A stretch of DNA of 45,030 bases from Gammaproteobacteria bacterium (GCA_028818795.1 JAPPND010000023.1:1-45030), one strand, 5' to 3'; shown: positions 17,471 to 26,916, counted from the first letter of the stretch. The notes: generated by a model from the sequence alone, not told the origin. Program-made: numbers and translations.

Positions 17471-18630
17471 GACGACTCGGGAGCGCCGGCCTCCCCGCTG
17501 GCGAGAACGGGTGGCACGTCGGCACTACCTTCCGCCAAGGCGCCGGTGGGCATCCTTACGGAGACACGCTCGCCGGCGGAGACGAACTCCTGGCCCACCG
17601 TGATCAACGTGGTTCGTCGCGGCAGGCCGGTGACCCAGACGCCGTCGCGGTCGTCGGCGACGACTTCCACAAGGCGGAACTCGACGCGGTCATCGCCTCC
17701 AATGATCCGAACCCCCAAACGGCCCTCGTCATCGAGCGCGAACACGGCCGGCGTGATCTTGTGCGCGAGCAACTCGCCGACGCGGATGTCGATCTCCGCG
17801 GTCACGCCGCTGCGTAGCCGGGAGTCCGCGTTCGGGACAGTGACCTCGACACGGTATGTCCGAGTGCCGGGATCGGCCTCATAGCCGACGAAACTAATCG
17901 TCCCGCTGACCTCGGCACCCGTGGACAGCCGACCCGTGGCCGGCGAACCCACCGTGAGGCGGTCGGCGTTGCGCTCGGTGACCTGCCCGACCAGCAGCAT
18001 CGGATCGAGATCGACGATACGCGCGCAGGGCGTGCCCAACTGGGCGTAGTCGCCCACTTCGAGTTGGACATCCTCCACGACCCCCTCGAACGGTGCGCGA
18101 ACGTAGATCCTCTCGAGATCCAGGGCAGCGGCATCGAGTCGCGCCTCGGCACTCGCGAGCGTCGCCCGGGCCCGCGCGATCGCGGTCTCCGACTGCAGAC
18201 CCCGATCCTTGAGCTTGAGGCTGCCGGCATGCTCCAAACGCGCCTGGTTGACGTCCTCCTCGCCCTCTTCGACTCGGGATTGGCGATCCTCGGCGGCGAT
18301 CTGGCAAAGCAGATCGCCCGCTGCGACCGCATCGCCTCGCTCGACGGGCCGGGCGACCATGCGACCGCTCGTCTCCGCGCGAACCACGACCGTGCGCTTG
18401 TTCTCCGTGCGCCCCCGCAGGGTCAGCAGCTCCGACCGGAGGGTGGCGTGTATCGTCCGCGCTCGCACGGGCGTTGGAGCCTCCCGATCCGCGCCCTGGA
18501 TGGGACGGCCGTTGGCCTCGGCCAGCGGCGGGTGTTCGGAAACCCGGTCCTCTGCCGTCAGGAAACCGGACAGCAGCCAGATTCCAATGACCACGGTAAT
18601 GACCAGGGCGGTGATATAGGTGCCGCGCAT
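17467..18630 (-). CDS. RND periplasmic adaptor (membrane fusion protein)
   Basis: A 387-residue adaptor linking the RND pump to the outer-membrane channel. An N-terminal membrane anchor (ITALVITVVIGIWLLSG, about residues 4-21) is followed by the first half of the lipoyl domain, which ends GRMVARPVERGDAVAAGDLL. An alpha-helical hairpin runs through the glutamate- and alanine-rich segment (about 115-170), then the second lipoyl half (IYVRAPFEGVVEDVQLEVGDYAQLG) and beta-barrel and membrane-proximal domains. The ATG at 18630 is preferred, because a GTG 39 bases upstream adds a non-signal-like MVFFAANPTP prefix. It is cotranscribed with the permease. No regulator is adjacent. Confidence 0.92.
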   Translation of the reverse strand: MRGTYITALVITVVIGIWLLSGFLTAEDRVSEHPPLAEANGRPIQGADREAPTPVRARTIHATLRSELLTLRGRTENKRTVVVRAETSGRMVARPVERGDAVAAGDLLCQIAAEDRQSRVEEGEEDVNQARLEHAGSLKLKDRGLQSETAIARARATLASAEARLDAAALDLERIYVRAPFEGVVEDVQLEVGDYAQLGTPCARIVDLDPMLLVGQVTERNADRLTVGSPATGRLSTGAEVSGTISFVGYEADPGTRTYRVEVTVPNADSRLRSGVTAEIDIRVGELLAHKITPAVFALDDEGRLGVRIIGGDDRVEFRLVEVVADDRDGVWVTGLPRRTTLITVGQEFVSAGERVSVRMPTGALAEGSADVPPVLASGEAGAPESS

Positions 18631-18740
18631 AGGGAGTAGTGGGGTGGGGTTGGCGGCGAAAAATACCACATGGCCAAAGCCAACGCCTTAAGAGGATTGG
18701 CGCGGCGTGCGACCACAAGGACGCGATGCGTGTCGCGGCG

Positions 18741-21587
18741 CTACGAATCCAGGATCGTAACCGTCCCCCGGTTCCCGTCGACGGCGATCCTCTGCCCAGA
18801 CCTCACCCGCTGGGTGACATCGCCGATGCCGAGCACGGCCGGGATGCCGTATTCGCGGGCGACGATGGAACCGTGGGCGAGAATGCTGCCAATGTCGGTC
18901 GCAAGGCCCGTGGCCTGGGGGAACAACTGGGTCCAAGCCGGTGTGGTCAGGGGACAGACGAGGATCGTCCCCGGCTTCATCTTGTCGAAATCGTTGGGTG
19001 TCATCACCACGCTCGCGATGCCCGTCACCGTTCCCGGCGACACCGCGAAGCCGCGCAGCACGTCCTCGCCTTCCGGATTGCTGACGACCGAGGAAAACGG
19101 CCCCTTCTTTTCGGCGGGTGGAATCGCCGCCGGCTGGTCCATCCGGAACCGCAATGCCCTTAAGCCGCGCTGCTCGTCGGCCCTGTCGGCGAGTTCGGAC
19201 ATCGGCCGAGGCGCCGATTTCGCCTCGATGGCCAGCGCGAGGTCTTCGCTGGTCACGTAGAAGACGTCATCGGGACAGCTCAACATGCCTGTATCGACTA
19301 GGCGGCGTCCGAGTTCGAGGGCGAGGGGCCGAAACGTGGACCATGCCAAGCCCATGTGGAACAGGGCTTCCTCCCGGGACGGGTAGTTGATGCGGGCGGT
19401 CCAATAGAATCGCAGGAACTCGAGGCGTTGCCGGCCCTTGAAGAATCGCAACGCCGCTGCGAACGTTCGCCGCCGGGTACGCGCGACTTCCTTCTGGCGG
19501 GTCGCGAGATCGTAGCCGGGATCGCGCACCAACGTTTTCAAGCTCATGGCGAAAGGCAGTGGGTCTTCGGCCAGTGCCGGCTCGGCGAAGTCGAGGTTGA
19601 ACACCTGCCGGCCAAAGTCGTGCAGGTACGCGTCTATCGCTGCGCATACGGCCCCGCCACTACGGTGTTTCCGCAAAGCGTCCAGAACACGAGGCGGTGG
19701 GTTGACGATCACCAACTCGTTCAACGCCGGATCCGACCGGATCCTGTCCGCAATACGGCGCAAGGCGAACTCGGCCTCGAGCGTCTTCGACGGGAAGCCC
19801 GACAGGAAACTGCCGCTGATGAATCGGCCCTCGGAACCGTTCTCTTCGAGATACCGCTGAAAGCCGCCGTCGGTGAGCTTCGCAGTGCCGATCACGCTGC
19901 GCAGGGCGAGCCAATAACGCGCCTCGGCCACGGCCAACGACTTCATGCCGGCAAGCAGTTCAGAGTCCGCGAGCGAAGCATACCTGCGGTCTTCCCACTC
20001 GCCGATGGCGGCGAGATACGCCGGCAACTGTTCCCTCTCCCAACGGACGATCGCCGGGTACTTCCTGAACGTGCGGAGCGTCCGGGCGAATAGGTACATC
20101 CAGCGCGGCATTGGCGATCCTCGTATGGAACTATCGCGAACGGGAGCATCGCGACCGGACGCGATTGTTTCATCCGAGGTCGGCGTGGCTGGGCCGGAGG
20201 CGGAGTCGGCGCGCAGCGAAAGCGAAGCGCCGGCCCGCCTCTGGGGCGTTTTCATCTCCGCAATCATGAACTCGGGCATGGCGAAGGTTGCCTTGAGGTT
20301 CGCCCACCAGGATCGTTCTGACTGCGCCGCGTGAGTCTTGGCCACGTGCTTGTCCCAGTCGCCCGCGCCTACGTGATAGATCGGCTGGTAGGCATAGCCG
20401 TTGACGGTGATGATCACGAAATTCTTCATCCAGTTCCGGGTCTCGTTGCCCTTCCACTCCCAGCCCTCGGGCCACTTTTGCACGTCGAAGAGGGCCCGCA
20501 GGTAGAGGTTCTCGAAGAGCGGCGACAAGGGATCGGGCATGTTCTCCGCCACTTGGCGCTTCAGGAGTTGGGCGCCTGGAATCTCCGGCCACGTCACATC
20601 CTTGGGCGGCGGTGGGGGAAGGTTCGTGATCGGGCGAGACTGCAGGATCCAGAACCGGGCGGTCGAATTCCCGGTGGCCGCACAATAGGCCCACTCGATG
20701 TCCTGGGGTACGCCATCGAACGTGCGCTCCACCTCGACGGCGAGGGCAGCCAGTTCCGACGCCCGGTCCCCGTCGAGGGAGGCCGCTGTTTGCTGTTCCG
20801 CAGCGACGGACTCTATACGGGTTCCCCCATCGGCCACCGGAACGACCATCAGGACCTTGGCACCGACAACGGTGTCCCTCGGCGTCAAGGTCTCCCGGTC
20901 GATCACAAAGGTGTCCGGAGTCACCTGGCCACCGACCACCGCCTCGCCCAGGCCGAAGCTCGCATTGACGATCAGCTCGCCGAGTTCGCCCGTGGCCGGA
21001 TTCGCCGTGAAGAGAATGCCCGAGACCTCCGCCGGCGCTATGACCTGCACGACCACGGCCATGGCGACGCGACCGGAGTCGATGCCCATTTCGTGACGGT
21101 AGTTCATGGCTTGCGGCGTCCACAACGACGCCCAGCAATCCTTGACGGCCGCGGTCACGGCTTCCGCACCGCGAACGTTGAGGTAGGTCTCCTGCTGTCC
21201 GGCGAAGGACGCCTCGGGAAGATCCTCGGCGTTCGCCGACGAACGCACGGCGACGGCCGAATCGCCTGCGGACGAGAGTCGGGCGTAGGCGCGAGAGATG
21301 TCGGCGATTAAGTCTGCAGGAAGGTCAGCGTCGAACAGCTGCCTGATGTCCGTTGAAGCCGCTTCGAACGACGCGGTCCCGTCCACCACCGCGGGTCGCG
21401 CGAGTTCGAGGATTCGCTTCTCGAGTCCGTGGTCCGCCACGAATCGGCGATAGGCACCGCTTGCCACCACGAAACCCGGTGGTACCGGATAGCCTGCCCC
21501 GACGAGGCGCACCAGTGAGTGTCCCTTTCCACCGACGGTCTCAAGGTCGGCATTGTCAGTATCCAAGGGAACGATTTCCCTAGTCAA
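18741..21587 (-). CDS. PEP-utilising-family enzyme, rifampicin phosphotransferase-like
   Basis: About 948 residues. The N-terminal third is the ATP-grasp domain of PEP synthase and pyruvate phosphate dikinase (VGGKGHSLVRL, PPGFVV, AVRSSANAEDLPEASFAGQQETYLNV). The C-terminal 90 residues are the swivelling phosphohistidine domain with the active histidine in ILAHGSIVAREYGIP. The PEP-binding TIM barrel of true PEP synthases is missing and a helical central region takes its place, the architecture of rifampicin phosphotransferases. A serine- and alanine-rich insert lies in the middle (DNA about 20100-20250). Every in-frame start is non-ATG; TTG 21587 is chosen because AGGTGG precedes it by 4 bases, and the frame is open to 21692. 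An antibiotic substrate is possible but unproven. Confidence 0.8.
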   Translation of the reverse strand: MTREIVPLDTDNADLETVGGKGHSLVRLVGAGYPVPPGFVVASGAYRRFVADHGLEKRILELARPAVVDGTASFEAASTDIRQLFDADLPADLIADISRAYARLSSAGDSAVAVRSSANAEDLPEASFAGQQETYLNVRGAEAVTAAVKDCWASLWTPQAMNYRHEMGIDSGRVAMAVVVQVIAPAEVSGILFTANPATGELGELIVNASFGLGEAVVGGQVTPDTFVIDRETLTPRDTVVGAKVLMVVPVADGGTRIESVAAEQQTAASLDGDRASELAALAVEVERTFDGVPQDIEWAYCAATGNSTARFWILQSRPITNLPPPPPKDVTWPEIPGAQLLKRQVAENMPDPLSPLFENLYLRALFDVQKWPEGWEWKGNETRNWMKNFVIITVNGYAYQPIYHVGAGDWDKHVAKTHAAQSERSWWANLKATFAMPEFMIAEMKTPQRRAGASLSLRADSASGPATPTSDETIASGRDAPVRDSSIRGSPMPRWMYLFARTLRTFRKYPAIVRWEREQLPAYLAAIGEWEDRRYASLADSELLAGMKSLAVAEARYWLALRSVIGTAKLTDGGFQRYLEENGSEGRFISGSFLSGFPSKTLEAEFALRRIADRIRSDPALNELVIVNPPPRVLDALRKHRSGGAVCAAIDAYLHDFGRQVFNLDFAEPALAEDPLPFAMSLKTLVRDPGYDLATRQKEVARTRRRTFAAALRFFKGRQRLEFLRFYWTARINYPSREEALFHMGLAWSTFRPLALELGRRLVDTGMLSCPDDVFYVTSEDLALAIEAKSAPRPMSELADRADEQRGLRALRFRMDQPAAIPPAEKKGPFSSVVSNPEGEDVLRGFAVSPGTVTGIASVVMTPNDFDKMKPGTILVCPLTTPAWTQLFPQATGLATDIGSILAHGSIVAREYGIPAVLGIGDVTQRVRSGQRIAVDGNRGTVTILDS

Positions 21588-21819
21588 TTCACCACCTGTC
21601 AACACGTCACCGCCGCTGCACCCAGCCAAACAAGAGTCCGCCGATTCCGCCAAGATTCCAAGTGGAGAGGATGTGATCCGGTATCGCGACAACCGCCAGA
21701 GCCTGCCGCCAAAACAACCTTTCCCACATGCATCGACTATGCCTCATTGGCGACGCGCCGCGAGATCCGGCGAGTGTTGAATCGCCGCTCAAGCCACTCC
21801 TACGAGGTGGCGGCTCCGC

Positions 21820-22830
21820 TCACTTGGCAGCTCCCCGCGTCGTGCCAAGGATGGAGACCACGCGATCCAAGTACTTTCGGATGTCCAGCGAAAGCGCTCT
21901 CAACGCCAGTACCGGGAACCTTGGATATTCGTCGGCGTGGGCACCTGCGGTCAGCAATAGACAGGCGGATCGAAGGGCAACCAACAAGAACATGCAGGAC
22001 TCGGTACCTTTGTCCATAACCGGGTTGGTCGGCCTGTTCAGCACGCCTACAAGCGGTAGATCGCCGAAGTCGTCCCGCTCCACCCCCAATGCCTTTTGCA
22101 GCGAGCGAGCGACTCGCGGCAAATCCGCAGGGTTGCAGGAGTTCATGTGCCCCCAAAGACGTGCGACAACGCTGTCATTCCTTCCCGGTCTGGCACTGGG
22201 CCGGTAGCGGGATGCGTCGGATACCTCCCTCAGCTTTCGTTCACTCGCTGCCAAACACTCTGCCAAACCGCCATCGAATACTGTGTCGTCGATGCTCTGT
22301 GTGTTTCTCTTGTTCGACGACATCCGCGCGAGTCGCTCCACAAGCACGACATCCAACTCGTACAAAAATCTCGAGAGATCGCCAAGTGCCGCCACTTCAT
22401 CGCTCAATGGCACGCCCGTTGCCCAGGTCAGATCCTGAACCGTTGTTGTAATCAAGGCACCCCGCACTCGCTCAACGGGCCACCAGACGGGTAGTTGAAC
22501 GGGCGACGACGCATCCGCCATGTTCAACTCGCGGCGGGCCAACAGGACCAAGTCAACGCCCGCCACTGTGTCGCCTCTTGCTTCGATCTCAGCCCGTGCG
22601 GCTTCCAGCACGCCCGCCACGTCCGTCATAACCGAGTTCGCGTCGTTGAACATGCCCGGATCGCGCACGACCCAAGGAACGGTCGCACGATCCGCGCCAA
22701 CGGCCCGCGCAACGAGGTCTTCCGCGAAGCGGTCACGACTCTCGTCGAAAACGAGAACCCAGAATACACGCAGTTCCTCTGCGGAAGGACGCCGCCGAAC
22801 CTCGTCGGCTACTTGTCCGGCACCTAGCAA
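21820..22830 (-). CDS. Uncharacterised partner of the P-loop ATPase
   Basis: A 336-residue soluble protein not assigned to a family. The TTG start is well supported: AGGAGG lies 5 bases upstream and overlaps the TAG stop of the ATPase gene, so the two are translationally coupled. The N-terminal 70 residues (ELRVFWVLVFDESRDRFAEDLVAR) look like an alpha/beta sensor or effector-like unit. There follows PVQLPVWWPVERVRGALITT and QDLTW, and the C-terminal half is mainly helical. No nuclease, protease, TIR or membrane signature is seen. A conserved pairing with the ATPase would suggest it is the effector or the regulator of the ATPase, which is inference only. It lies 232 bases upstream of the PEP-utilising gene's preferred start. 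Confidence 0.8.
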   Translation of the reverse strand: MLGAGQVADEVRRRPSAEELRVFWVLVFDESRDRFAEDLVARAVGADRATVPWVVRDPGMFNDANSVMTDVAGVLEAARAEIEARGDTVAGVDLVLLARRELNMADASSPVQLPVWWPVERVRGALITTTVQDLTWATGVPLSDEVAALGDLSRFLYELDVVLVERLARMSSNKRNTQSIDDTVFDGGLAECLAASERKLREVSDASRYRPSARPGRNDSVVARLWGHMNSCNPADLPRVARSLQKALGVERDDFGDLPLVGVLNRPTNPVMDKGTESCMFLLVALRSACLLLTAGAHADEYPRFPVLALRALSLDIRKYLDRVVSILGTTRGAAK

Positions 22831-22839
22831 CAGGCCCTC

Positions 22840-25287
22840 CTAGTCGACTTGCGGACGCGCCGATGCAGCTAGTCTTCCGAGAACCCGGATTCTCGAACTG
22901 ACCGACTCGCCGTCGTAGGACAGGAAGTTGGCCATTGCCGCCTGCATGAGAATCTCGGTCCACGGCCTGATTTCCTGACCGTTCGGCCTCGGCACGCGAT
23001 CCACGAGCGTACGAAATCCATCCTTGTCCACGGCCCCCTCGCCAAGGTAGTGCAATATCCAATAGACGGCATATACCCACGGGTTCGTTTTGAATGCCTT
23101 CGCCGACATATTTCTCGTAATGTAGTCCCGGAAGAAAGCGAACTCCGGTTGCAAGGCCACGCGCCCGCCATCGAGATTCGCCTCCCTGAAGCGCACGAAG
23201 GCGTGGTCATCAACAGCGTCGGAGGCGCTCCATTGTTGCTCGATGAGCCACTCGACGAACGCGACCAGAACATTCACGGTCAGCCAAGGATGACCGGCCA
23301 CCTCCTCGAACAACTCGTCAGCGAACCCCGACGAGAATTCCAGTCTTCCCGCGAATACTCTGCCGATGAGCTCGGCGAATTCGCCGGACGTCGTGTTGAC
23401 CCGGTGTTCGAAAAGCGGGAACGCCTCCTGTTTCACGTACGGGGCCAGTTGATTCTGATCCATCAACACGAAGTGCGCGTCCGGTTGCTGGCCGAGAAAA
23501 ACGACCAGATTGTGCATCGAGAAATCAAGAAGCTGGTTCAAGAACGGCTCGAGGAGATTAAGACGGACCTTTTCGTTGTCCTCGTTGGCGCGAAAGTGGC
23601 GAAACAGCGACTCGTACTCGTCAAGTATCAGCACGATCCTGTCACTCTCCTTCTTGTCGAGGTCGTCGACAGACCCTGTGCACGACCTGACGAGATCGAA
23701 AACGAAACTCTCATCTATCGCTACATCGTTCGTCTTGGCGTCCTTTAAGGCAATCTTGAAACCCCGCATGAACTCATCGCTGGCATCGCCGGTCTTTGCG
23801 CCGCAGGTTTCCTTGAGGACCATCGTCCCGTCCGATCCCGATTCGAGATCCACGCAGGCAGTCGTCTTTCCGCTGCGCCGTATGCTGCACCATAGGCGGA
23901 CTCCGCTGCCCTCTCTGTCGGAGACCCGCAGCAGATCGCGTACGCTCGTTCGAGTGACATGAAAGTGACGGACCTCGTCCGGTTTCTGCAATGGAAACTC
24001 CCGAGCGAAGTTGTACGTTAGCGGCCCGCCACCGCGCCACGCGCTTACGTATTGCAGGAACACGTCGTCCAATACTCGGATGCACCGATTGGTCTTTTCG
24101 TCAGGCTTATCCCCTGCGTACACGAGCGCGTCGACCTTTTCGGGCATTTTGCTCAGAGACGACGCCGCGTCCGGTAGCATCGGCGCGACGACCAGACTCA
24201 CGCGATTCCGCCAACAGTCCTCGATGTCCACAGTCGAGGCATCTTCCAGGAACGATGCCACGCGAGGTGTCGTGTCGGTAGTGGGCCCCGGCGACCGAAG
24301 GTAGATGTCCAACCGACGCTTGGGCGACTCGGCAAATTGGCACTCGACAGGCAGGGGCACGATCGCTGGTCGTTGCCCTTCTCCGAGCACGTCGATGGCA
24401 TGCAAAACGGGTGCTACGGAAGCGTCGATGGCGTCCGCTACTCGTCCGGTGCCGATTCGGTTGCATAGGCTCGTCGCGTCACGATGCGTCATGAATCCCA
24501 CGTAGCTCAGCCATGCCTGGGGAGCGTCGTCTAGGAATTGGCCGCCGGATGCCGATCCGAAGGATGCCGAAGCGAATCCGTTGACGATCCCGGCGAACGC
24601 GCTGGAACACACTGATCGAAGTACGGTTGCGTCATGCGCGTCTGCGCTCGAGATCCGCTCCGAATAGAACTCAAGGGGCAGTCTTAGGAACGAACGCAAT
24701 CCATTGAGCGCTTTGTGCAGGGCTTCCTCATGTCCGACGTGGTTGTCTCGGGCGAACGAGTAGCCCTGCGAGAAGATCTTGTTCGCATGGTCGGACAGCG
24801 CACGTCCCCATGCTTCCGACGCGGTATGGGGCGAGGTTTCATTCTCGGCGTCCTTTATTGCGGCGGCCAGGTCTCTGTCTAGGCAGTCCTTGTAGGACGT
24901 CGTCCATTGGAAAAGGTGTTTCCGTTGCAGGTTGTCCAGCGAGCCGCGAAAAGCCGCGAGGTTAGGCGAGTCGTAGTCGATCAGGTATTCGGCTTGCCGT
25001 TCGGCGATCTCTGGAGGGGGACGCCCTCTGTCGGCGTCGAGCTTGCTTTCGAGCAGGTCCTTCAGATCCTGATAGCGGCGCATTGCGCGTCCGCCCGATT
25101 TCGCGGGCGGTCTGGGCTCGAACTCGCCGATCAGTTCGCGGAAGTCCTGCTGCCAAGTTGTGAGTTCGACGCGACCCAAGTTTCCGATCAGCATCCTTAC
25201 CATGTCCGCCGGACGACCCTTGTGGCCCTTGGCCATCGCATCCCGGATCTCCCTGAGGTGGTCTTCTATGGCCGTCGCCGTTGGCAT
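22840..25287 (-). CDS. Large P-loop ATPase of unknown system
   Basis: An 815-residue protein. Residues 1-440 are mostly helical and unrecognised. The NTPase core follows: Walker A SIRRSGKTT (468-476, K474; the first position is Ser in place of Gly), Walker B RIVLILDEYE (D556, E557) and a possible sensor strand NLVVFLGQQPDAHF (593-606). The C-terminal 200 residues (AGHPWLTVNVLVAFVEWLIEQQ and beyond) resemble the helical and winged-helix part of STAND-like or AAA+ conflict-system ATPases. The ATG at 25287 is chosen because GGAG precedes it by 7 bases; the frame extends to 25359 without a ribosome-binding site. It forms a coupled pair with the 336-residue gene, beside a Swt1/DUF499 relic and a toxin-antitoxin remnant. 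No named family is claimed. Confidence 0.85.
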   Translation of the reverse strand: MPTATAIEDHLREIRDAMAKGHKGRPADMVRMLIGNLGRVELTTWQQDFRELIGEFEPRPPAKSGGRAMRRYQDLKDLLESKLDADRGRPPPEIAERQAEYLIDYDSPNLAAFRGSLDNLQRKHLFQWTTSYKDCLDRDLAAAIKDAENETSPHTASEAWGRALSDHANKIFSQGYSFARDNHVGHEEALHKALNGLRSFLRLPLEFYSERISSADAHDATVLRSVCSSAFAGIVNGFASASFGSASGGQFLDDAPQAWLSYVGFMTHRDATSLCNRIGTGRVADAIDASVAPVLHAIDVLGEGQRPAIVPLPVECQFAESPKRRLDIYLRSPGPTTDTTPRVASFLEDASTVDIEDCWRNRVSLVVAPMLPDAASSLSKMPEKVDALVYAGDKPDEKTNRCIRVLDDVFLQYVSAWRGGGPLTYNFAREFPLQKPDEVRHFHVTRTSVRDLLRVSDREGSGVRLWCSIRRSGKTTACVDLESGSDGTMVLKETCGAKTGDASDEFMRGFKIALKDAKTNDVAIDESFVFDLVRSCTGSVDDLDKKESDRIVLILDEYESLFRHFRANEDNEKVRLNLLEPFLNQLLDFSMHNLVVFLGQQPDAHFVLMDQNQLAPYVKQEAFPLFEHRVNTTSGEFAELIGRVFAGRLEFSSGFADELFEEVAGHPWLTVNVLVAFVEWLIEQQWSASDAVDDHAFVRFREANLDGGRVALQPEFAFFRDYITRNMSAKAFKTNPWVYAVYWILHYLGEGAVDKDGFRTLVDRVPRPNGQEIRPWTEILMQAAMANFLSYDGESVSSRIRVLGRLAASARPQVD

Positions 25288-25443
25288 CTCCAGACTCCGT
25301 CCGCCCGCACCCAGTCGAGAACGGGCATTCCGTCCCATCTGCAAAGCTCGACGCTGCATGCAGTTGGAGAATCATAAGGCATTCGGGTCGACGAGTTCTC
25401 CCGCTCTCGTGCTGTCGCCGTCGAAGGCGGTCTTGCAGCCCGG

Positions 25444-26499
25444 CTACCGCCGCTCGATGCTCACGCGGCCTTCCAGCCCCAACTCGGCGAGGATCTGTCG
25501 CAGATCGTCCCCCAGCGACGCGGCTGTGGATCCGGAAACCTCGACGCTGCCCTCGATGGCGAGCGCGAGACCAACGCCTGTGCGGAGTTTCGGAATGACC
25601 TTGGTGCCGAGGCGGTTCCGCAGCTCCGGCGGCGCGGTGCCGGCCAAGCGAAGATACGCCGATGTTGCTGCAACTGGTTCGAACCTTTGGAGCCGCTTCG
25701 TCGGCGGGCACCGGCTCCGGCCCTAGGTACCGAGACGGCGAGAGGGGGCGGCCGGGGTTCGCGCGCGACCGGTGCCCGAAGCTGCCGGCTCCGGGCCTTT
25801 GGTCAACAGGACGACGCCCGGCTCCAACGCGACTTCCTCGATGGCGACGGGTTCGGCATGCCACAAACGTTCGTACCCACCATCCGGCAAGGCGTTGGAA
25901 GCGAGACCGAAGTCGCCATTGGCGACGAACTCGACGACCTTGCTCCGCAGGGCGGCGTCGGGATCAAGCAGCCCGGTAAGCGACCCATCTAGAAAGCTCT
26001 GGCGCAGGCTGGTGAGCGACCAGACACCGCTTTCTCGGAACGCCGGCGGCGAGTGGCGATCCACATAGCCAGCACCAACGGATTCGCTGACCAGGGCTTC
26101 GGTCTTCAGCGCCGTGACCACCCGGCTGCCGAGCGTGTCGCTCGAGCTGCTGTGGCCCGCACCGAGATCGATGAGCCTCAATCCGTACTCGGCCATGGCG
26201 TCGGCGAGCCCCACGAAGCGGTAGGCTCCCCACACTTCGTCCTTCGCCGCATCGGCCGCGTCCATGACGCCCGACGCTATCTCACGCCGGGCGTCCTCGT
26301 CGTACTCGGGGCCGAGCAGGCCCTCCCTCGACTCGCGTTCGACGCGTCTCCAGGCGAGCCAGGACTCGACGCGGTCGCGGAGGTCCCGGCCGGGTCTTCG
26401 GAAGCACCAGACCAGCGATGCCGGATACTGCCTCGGCGAAGAGCCCCGCGCCCTAGTCCATTGCGCGATGCATTCCGCTAGCTCGCCTTCGGCATCGCG
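25444..26499 (-). pseudogene. 5'-truncated Swt1/DUF499-like ATPase tail with in-frame amber stop
   Basis: One reading frame runs through, broken only by TAG at 25723-25725. It contains YPASLVWCFRRPGRDLRD, LDPDAALRSKVVEFVANGDFG and VALEPGVVLLTK, then a proline- and alanine-rich linker holding the amber codon, and ends LRLAGTAPPELRNRLGTKV, IPKLRTG and LRQILAELGL. This order matches the C-terminal end of large DUF499/Swt1-type ATPases found in defence islands, usually beside DUF1156-type DNA methylases. The N-terminal ATPase part is absent: upstream the frame runs straight into the truncated toxin gene. No methylase is nearby. Family assignment is from motif memory. Confidence 0.65.
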
Positions 26500-26539
26500 C
26501 AACCCGTCTTCCGACGCACCGATCAACGAGAAATCTCAC
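26500..26539 (-). pseudogene. First codons of a DUF5615 PIN-like toxin
   Basis: A GTG at 26539 overlaps the antitoxin TGA by 4 bases (GTGA) and begins VRFLVDRCVGRRVA, the usual N-terminus of DUF5615 PIN-like toxins that accompany DUF433 antitoxins. After about 13 codons the similarity ends and sequence of the Swt1/DUF499-like tail takes over in another frame. The catalytic PIN residues further along are lost. Confidence 0.6.
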
Positions 26540-26787
26540 GCCTCCCCGACCTTCACGGCCGCCAAGGTGTCTCCAGCAACGACCGCGTGAGCGTATGCCG
26601 TGCAGGCCAGGATGTCCTCCCGCTCCAGTTCAGGGTAGTCGTCTAGGAGTGCATCCTGCGAGACCCCCTGCGCAAGCAGACTGAGGATCGACTCGACGGA
26701 TATCCGCATATCGCGGACGACGGGTTTCCCTCCGAAGACATCAGGACGAGCCGTGATGCGTTCAAGAAGCCTGCTGCGTTCCGTCAT
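26536..26787 (-). CDS. DUF433 antitoxin, now without a complete toxin
   Basis: An 83-residue DUF433 protein. It opens MTERSRLLERITARPDVFGG, followed by KPVVRDMRISVESILSLLAQG, a helix-turn-helix-like segment, and DDYPELEREDILACTAYA, all standard for the family. The ATG at 26787 has GGGAG 6 bases upstream; a longer frame to 26865 lacks one. DUF433 proteins usually act as VapB-like antitoxins and repress their own promoter, with a DUF5615 toxin overlapping downstream. Here only the first codons of that toxin remain, so this is an orphan antitoxin. It follows the ABC exporter operon on the same strand after 129 bases. Confidence 0.88.
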   Translation of the reverse strand: MTERSRLLERITARPDVFGGKPVVRDMRISVESILSLLAQGVSQDALLDDYPELEREDILACTAYAHAVVAGDTLAAVKVGEA

Positions 26788-26916
26788 GTTGATCTCCCTT
26801 GGGTGCCACCATCCGCATAGTCGCACATTTGCCGAACAACGAGCCGACTCGAACGTATCCTGCACGACCGAGCGTTCTTTCGCTCATCCCTCCGCGCAAG
26901 CGAACGAAGTGTCCGG

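Noticed and set aside
24962-25864. 300-codon minus-strand frame spanning the ATPase start and the DUF499 tail
   Set aside because: Frame is Arg- and Gly-rich and conflicts with two better-supported frames.
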